From: Lachnospiraceae bacterium UBA7054
Lineage (GTDB): Bacteria > Bacillota > Clostridia > Lachnospirales > Lachnospiraceae
Reading direction: 5' to 3'
Length of the DNA stretch: 29,183 nt
Assembly: GCA_002492725.1 (NCBI GenBank)
Contig: DLAF01000036.1
Location: 1 to 29,183 of the forward strand
Shown here: one piece after another, positions 25,266-29,183 of the stretch
Position numbering within the stretch: position 1 is the first letter of the stretch
Layout of the letters: every line of letters starts with the position of its first letter
The notes under the pieces: model-generated
Told to the model about the DNA's origin: nothing
What the model saw: only the letters and a program-made list of their open reading frames with translations
The model's database searches: none
Program-made: the position numbers and the translations under genes

Positions 25266-26097
25266 GCCACCCGAAAAGAAATTTATAAACCGGGCCAAAA
25301 TAGCGGTTGATGTGCGCCCCGATCATCAGGATATACATCAGCATATAAAACCAGAACATTAGAATGACTACCGTGGTCAAACTTCCGTATGTACCGAAAC
25401 TGTTGTAGTGATCCACATAGACGGAAAAGGCAAAGGAGGCCACGCTCCATAAGACCGCCGCCAAAGCCGCACCCGGAAGCTGTGCCTTAAACCGCAGTTT
25501 GCAACTCGGCACAAAGGCATAGATCATGGCAAAAATAAATGTTAAAATCACCCATGAAATTAAAAATCGAAAACGCATGACCACGCGCATCACCAGATGC
25601 AGCGGCGGAATATCCCGAAGCAGAATATCCACGATCACATTGCCAAAGACCATCACAAACAGCGCCACTAACGTCGCAGCCAAAATGATCACCGTATAAA
25701 AGCAGGCAATCAGGCGCAGCACAACATAATTTCGTTTCTCCTCCACATCGTTAACTGCATTTAAGCCGTAGATCAATGCAAGCATTGCTTTTGCCGCCGA
25801 CCAGATTGTAACAATGGCAAATATGGTGATCGTTCCCGCCGATTTGGCATAAACGTCCGATACGATACGCACCACCAGGCCATCCACGGCGTCCGGCGTA
25901 AAGCGGGTGATCGCGCTGATCAGATTGGCTTCCGTAAGGTTTGTAAACGGCAGGATTGCACATAGCGCCATCAGCAGCGGTATGATGGACAAAAAGAGAA
26001 AAAACGCTGTGCTGGCGGCAAAAGCGCTGATATTTTTCTTTGTCATCTGCCAGTTAAAATCGCGAAATATTAAAAAAAGCCGATAGATCATGCGCAT
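25240..26097 (-). CDS. YihY/virulence factor BrkB family membrane protein
   Basis: A 285-residue integral membrane protein with about six hydrophobic segments. FAASTAFFLFLSIIPLLMAL near the N-terminus, WSAAKAMLALIYGLN in the middle, FVPSCKLRFKAQLPGAALAA and SFGTYGSLTTVVILMFWFYM toward the end are the YihY/BrkB family landmarks. The family is often mislabelled ribonuclease BN; a transport or envelope role is suspected but not proven. The start at 26097 lacks a strong ribosome binding site; 26091 is equally possible. It begins 39 bp after the SpoIID-like gene and may be co-transcribed with it. Its last codons contain the pheST promoter. Confidence 0.9.
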   Translation of the reverse strand: MRMIYRLFLIFRDFNWQMTKKNISAFAASTAFFLFLSIIPLLMALCAILPFTNLTEANLISAITRFTPDAVDGLVVRIVSDVYAKSAGTITIFAIVTIWSAAKAMLALIYGLNAVNDVEEKRNYVVLRLIACFYTVIILAATLVALFVMVFGNVIVDILLRDIPPLHLVMRVVMRFRFLISWVILTFIFAMIYAFVPSCKLRFKAQLPGAALAAVLWSVASFAFSVYVDHYNSFGTYGSLTTVVILMFWFYMLMYILMIGAHINRYFGPVYKFLFGWLDKSKESH

Positions 26098-26136
26098 CGT
26101 TATCTTTTCTCTCTATTCTCTCAAACTTATTTTCCG

Positions 26137-28338
26137 TTAATCCTGATTGATATCTGCGGCACTCCTGACCGTACAGCCCGGATAATAAGCCGCCAGAATC
26201 TCCTCAAAAGAAGCGCCCTGCTTTCCGAGCGCTTTTGCGCCGTTCTGGGCCATTCCCTTTCCATGCCCAAAACCACCCCCGGTCAAGGTATATCCTACCA
26301 CAGTTTTCCCGCCTTTTCCAGTCTTTGTATCCGTATCCATCACAAAAAAGGCACTGGGAACAAGCGTACGCTGCACACTTTCGCTTCCATCCTGCCTGAC
26401 AACAGCACTTTTCCCGTCACATAACACATAGCGGATGTTGTACTCCGATAAAACCTGATACACCGCCTTCTCCGTCTCAATCAAAAGCGTCTGCGCAATG
26501 CCGCCTTCACCTCTTTCCGTGATGGTAAGGCTCCTCACATGCCCTGTCCTTTCAATCGGTTCCGCTGCGTAATTGCCGCCTTCCGTCCTTGTCAAAATCC
26601 GGGAAGGCACAGCCCTGTATCGCTCCTGTAAACGCGCAAAAAGCTGCTTTTCATCAAGTTCCTCCACCTGATAGGTCCAGCGATACCAAGGCTCCTCCCA
26701 CTCCACATTCTCCTCATGTGATGCTTCGATAAACGCCCGAAACGTTTCTTCTTCCCGCAGCGTCTCATCCTCCGGATCGGCACCGCAGGAAGTCGAATAA
26801 TAATAGTTCTCCGCCGGTTCTCCCTGATAGGTAAGGAGCAGCCCGTCTGTCTCCTTCACCGCCGTCGTCGTGTTTGCGTTCTCCGCAATGTTGTGGTAGA
26901 CCTGATAGGACGTCGTGTCGTCCACATGGGCGCCGAGAGCCGGCAGCCCTGCATGCAGGATATAACGGCAGGCATACGTCCTTGCACAGACCGCCTGCGC
27001 CTTTAACGCCTCCTCCGGGTAAGATGCCGGCATCTCACTCGGTACCACTCCGTAGAGATACTCTTCCAGTGGCAGCTCATTGATCACAACGATCCCTTCC
27101 TCCATCCGCAGGCACTCCACACTGCCTCGATAGGCCGGGTCTTCTCTGCTGCTGTTTTCAAATTCCACCAAAACCTTGTCCGTAAGATTCTCGCTTTGAA
27201 AGTTCCTTCTCTCTCCCACCTTCATATCCTTTTTGCGAAGAACCGTTTTTTCCCCGTCCACGTTGAATGTAACCGTCTCATGAAAATTGCTTCCCGCCGC
27301 CGTATTCTTAAGAAGAACCCTGATTCGATCTGCTTCCTCGCGTTCCGACACCAGCCCGGCACAGACCTTTCCCTTCTTCAACACAAAATCCGTATCCGCG
27401 CAGCCCACCCGCAGATCGCTTCTGCCAAGTGACGCAAGATTTCCATAGAGCTTATAAAATGCCGCATCCTCCGTCAGTGCAAAGACGCCCTCCCCCTCGA
27501 TCTCCACTTCTGTCTCCGAGAGTCTAAGCAGCCTGCCATGCACCTTTTCCCGCTGCTCTTTCGCCCGCACAAGCACTCCGTCACGAAAGGTCAGATCGGC
27601 AATCTGTTCCCGCTCCGGCATTTGCGAAACGCTATTCCCTGAAACTTCCGCCGCAAAAGCGACCTGACGGTAAAAACATTCCAGACGGTTTCCCGTGACC
27701 TCCATCACCCACACGCTGCCCAGGTAATGATCCTCAGGAAGCACCTCCACGATCGTGAGAAGCACATCGTTTTTCACATAGACCTTCATCTCCTGAAACA
27801 CATTGTCGGCAAAGGCCTTGGAGCAATACGAAAAGGCCCCCTGCATGGCGCCGTTTTCCGTGTAAGCCTCTTTTTTATTCTCATCTACTTTCAGGAGAAA
27901 GACCGTTGTCTCCCAGATGGAAGACTCTTTGTCCAGATGTGCAAGCAGAATGCGGAAGGCTTCGTACCAGTCTTCTTTTAACAGATCATGCGCAGGCTTG
28001 TAACGGTCAGAAAAATCCGGAAGCGCAAACTCTGCTCCCGCAAGCTGCGCACACAGTGCCTCATACTGCCCATATGTAAAATACGGCGAGTGTACGGTCC
28101 CTTCATCCGCATTTTCTCCCATCCCTGCCCTTTCTGAATTCGCATCCTCCTGCGGGAAGGGAAATGTCACGCCAAGCGCATCCAGGAGGATTTCTACATC
28201 CTCAGACGAGACCTTTTCTCCCTCCGGTCCGGACGCCGTCTCCTGTTTCTCCCGGCTGCCCAAAACAAGCAGTAACAGAAAAAGAAGTCCAAAAAAGATA
28301 AGCGAAAGCTTGACTAGTCGCCTCATATCGTATCGCAT
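26137..28338 (-). CDS. SpoIID/LytB-domain protein with long N-terminal extension
   Basis: A 733-residue protein with one N-terminal membrane segment (about 9-27). The C-terminal part from about residue 415 is a SpoIID domain: NELPLEEYLYGVVPSEMP with the catalytic Glu near residue 434, LKAQAVCARTYA, DTTSYQVY, YYYSTSCG and GGGFGHGKGMAQNGAKAL near the end. SpoIID is a lytic transglycosylase that trims peptidoglycan denuded of stem peptides during engulfment. Typical SpoIID is about 340 residues; here some 390 residues of extracytoplasmic sequence without a recognised family come before it. This is therefore a SpoIID-like paralogue rather than certainly the engulfment enzyme. AAGGA lies 7 nt before the ATG. 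It follows the MmcQ/DUF3795 gene by 44 bp. Confidence 0.88.
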   Translation of the reverse strand: MRYDMRRLVKLSLIFFGLLFLLLLVLGSREKQETASGPEGEKVSSEDVEILLDALGVTFPFPQEDANSERAGMGENADEGTVHSPYFTYGQYEALCAQLAGAEFALPDFSDRYKPAHDLLKEDWYEAFRILLAHLDKESSIWETTVFLLKVDENKKEAYTENGAMQGAFSYCSKAFADNVFQEMKVYVKNDVLLTIVEVLPEDHYLGSVWVMEVTGNRLECFYRQVAFAAEVSGNSVSQMPEREQIADLTFRDGVLVRAKEQREKVHGRLLRLSETEVEIEGEGVFALTEDAAFYKLYGNLASLGRSDLRVGCADTDFVLKKGKVCAGLVSEREEADRIRVLLKNTAAGSNFHETVTFNVDGEKTVLRKKDMKVGERRNFQSENLTDKVLVEFENSSREDPAYRGSVECLRMEEGIVVINELPLEEYLYGVVPSEMPASYPEEALKAQAVCARTYACRYILHAGLPALGAHVDDTTSYQVYHNIAENANTTTAVKETDGLLLTYQGEPAENYYYSTSCGADPEDETLREEETFRAFIEASHEENVEWEEPWYRWTYQVEELDEKQLFARLQERYRAVPSRILTRTEGGNYAAEPIERTGHVRSLTITERGEGGIAQTLLIETEKAVYQVLSEYNIRYVLCDGKSAVVRQDGSESVQRTLVPSAFFVMDTDTKTGKGGKTVVGYTLTGGGFGHGKGMAQNGAKALGKQGASFEEILAAYYPGCTVRSAADINQD

Positions 28339-28382
28339 AGAGTAGTCCTTATCATTTCCTCCCTTATTGTTATGTCTGACAG

Positions 28383-29027
28383 TCAGGGATTATGAGCGAT
28401 TCTCCGTAAATTTTCAACCCGCTCTGCAGTATTCGACTCAAACATCTCATCCGTCATCGAAGGATCTTTCGTAGCTTTCCAGATATCGCAGGGAAGTTTC
28501 TCACAGCCGGCGCAGTTTACAAACTTATTCTGATTCACCGCACAGTGGTAGATAGGACAGGCTTTCCCTTTGGGCGCATGAAAAACTTTGCCGTTAAGGG
28601 CATTGCAGCCCTGACACATTTCCCCGTAACAGCCGCATTTCCCACAATCCGTACCACAGGCGGAAAGTCCAAGGATCTCCCTCTGCTTTTTCCCGCTGAA
28701 AGAGGAAAGCATCAGGCGATAAGCCTCGTCCAGCATCCTGCGCATTAGATCATCCGGCACCGCTCCGTCAGGCTTGACTGAATTCCAATGCTGTTTGTTC
28801 ATATAGAAGCCCGGAATAATATCCTCGTACTGCCGTCTCAAAAAATCACCCTCCACAGGGTCGCATTTCATGGTTATGTAATAAGGCTCATGATCCCCGT
28901 TCAGACAGACTGCCGCAAACATCTTTCCACCGATATGATACCGCACCCAGTTCCAATCTTTCTGGAGATCCTTTGTCACGCTCCTCTTCGCTAACAAATA
29001 TTCATCAATCCAAGGATATTTCATCAT
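28383..29027 (-). CDS. MmcQ/YjbR domain fused to cysteine-rich DUF3795 domain
   Basis: A 214-residue protein of two parts. Residues 1-115 match the MmcQ/YjbR family (ITMKCDPVEGDFLRRQYEDI, FYMNKQHWNSVKPDGAVPDD), a small fold often called DNA-binding though its function is poorly known. Residues 120-185 are the DUF3795 type, with 11 cysteines in CGTDCGKCGCYGEMCQGC, ACPIYHC, NCAGC and LPCDIW, likely binding zinc or an iron-sulfur cluster. AGGAG lies 8 nt before the first ATG; a second ATG follows directly. It is the first of three same-strand genes (SpoIID-like, BrkB-like). A functional link between them is not evident. Confidence 0.85.
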   Translation of the reverse strand: MMKYPWIDEYLLAKRSVTKDLQKDWNWVRYHIGGKMFAAVCLNGDHEPYYITMKCDPVEGDFLRRQYEDIIPGFYMNKQHWNSVKPDGAVPDDLMRRMLDEAYRLMLSSFSGKKQREILGLSACGTDCGKCGCYGEMCQGCNALNGKVFHAPKGKACPIYHCAVNQNKFVNCAGCEKLPCDIWKATKDPSMTDEMFESNTAERVENLRRIAHNP

Positions 29028-29063
29028 TTGGCTTGCTCCTTTTTCTTTTCAGAATATCACAAA

Positions 29064-29089
29064 AAACATGACAACACTATGTCCTGTTT
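29064..29089. promoter_or_regulatory. Imperfect inverted repeat upstream of the MmcQ-DUF3795 gene
   Basis: AAACATGACA and TGTCCTGTTT, matching at 9 of 10 positions around six bases, lie about 37 bp before the start codon. The placement fits an operator over the promoter, though no clear -35/-10 pair was found. Confidence 0.4.
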
Positions 29090-29110
29090 GAAAAAGATAT
29101 TAAAATCAGC

Positions 29111-29139
29111 AAAAGCAGCCGTGCATAACGACTGCTTTT
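29111..29139. terminator. Terminator-like hairpin at the right end
   Basis: AAAAGCAG and CTGCTTTT form an 8-bp stem with CGT/ACG pairing inside, ending in T runs on both strands. It probably ends a minus-strand gene that lies beyond the window. The remaining bases to 29183 show no gene. Confidence 0.65.
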
Positions 29140-29183
29140 CCATCTTTTGTACCTATGCACCCAAAATGCCGGATCTTGTATTT

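Overview
The window looks like a chromosomal segment of a Gram-positive, anaerobic, spore-former-type Firmicute, most likely a member of the Lachnospiraceae (Clostridia). The grounds are the Phe T-box leader, a SpoIID-like protein, a clostridial-type second EF-G, a large secreted protein with Big_2 modules and VSEN-type spacers, strong AGGAGG ribosome binding sites and a codon use of middling GC. No rRNA, tRNA, CRISPR array, transposase or prophage gene was seen. This family-level placement is an inference from protein character, not from a marker gene.

Layout. Positions 1-3.5 kb (minus): an Erm-type 23S rRNA methylase and, 34 bp downstream of it, leucyl-tRNA synthetase, closed by a strong terminator. 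The Erm gene has a leader of about 320 nt with a good promoter, a small leader ORF containing Arg-Thr-Arg, a long hairpin covering that ORF and a potential anti-Shine-Dalgarno stem; this has the outline of macrolide-inducible attenuation. 3.9-8.7 kb (plus): a 1571-residue secreted multi-domain protein ending in a right-handed beta-helix. 8.8-12.1 kb: a divergent pair, EF-G-like GTPase (minus) and prephenate dehydrogenase with ACT domain (plus).

12.1-17.2 kb: a surface/membrane cluster on the minus strand, namely two tandem acyltransferase-3 membrane proteins (the second out of frame at a run of ten G), a membrane-anchored Ser/Thr kinase of Hanks type and a VanZ-like membrane protein. A small helix-turn-helix regulator is divergent from it, with a perfect 17-bp palindrome in between. 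17.2-18.6 kb: an AAA ATPase/DUF4143 gene whose core promoter is framed by two related inverted repeats.

18.6-25.3 kb (minus): a translation and tRNA cluster, with promoter and T-box leader, then pheS, pheT, an M18 aminopeptidase and queA. A compact structured repeat of about 140 bp sits between the T-box terminator and pheS. 25.2-29.0 kb (minus): a BrkB/YihY membrane protein, a SpoIID-like protein with an unusually long N-terminal part, and an MmcQ/YjbR-DUF3795 fusion.

The most rewarding points for follow-up are the Erm leader, the poly-G acyltransferase switch within the kinase/VanZ cluster, the twin operators of the ATPase gene and the structured repeat before pheS.
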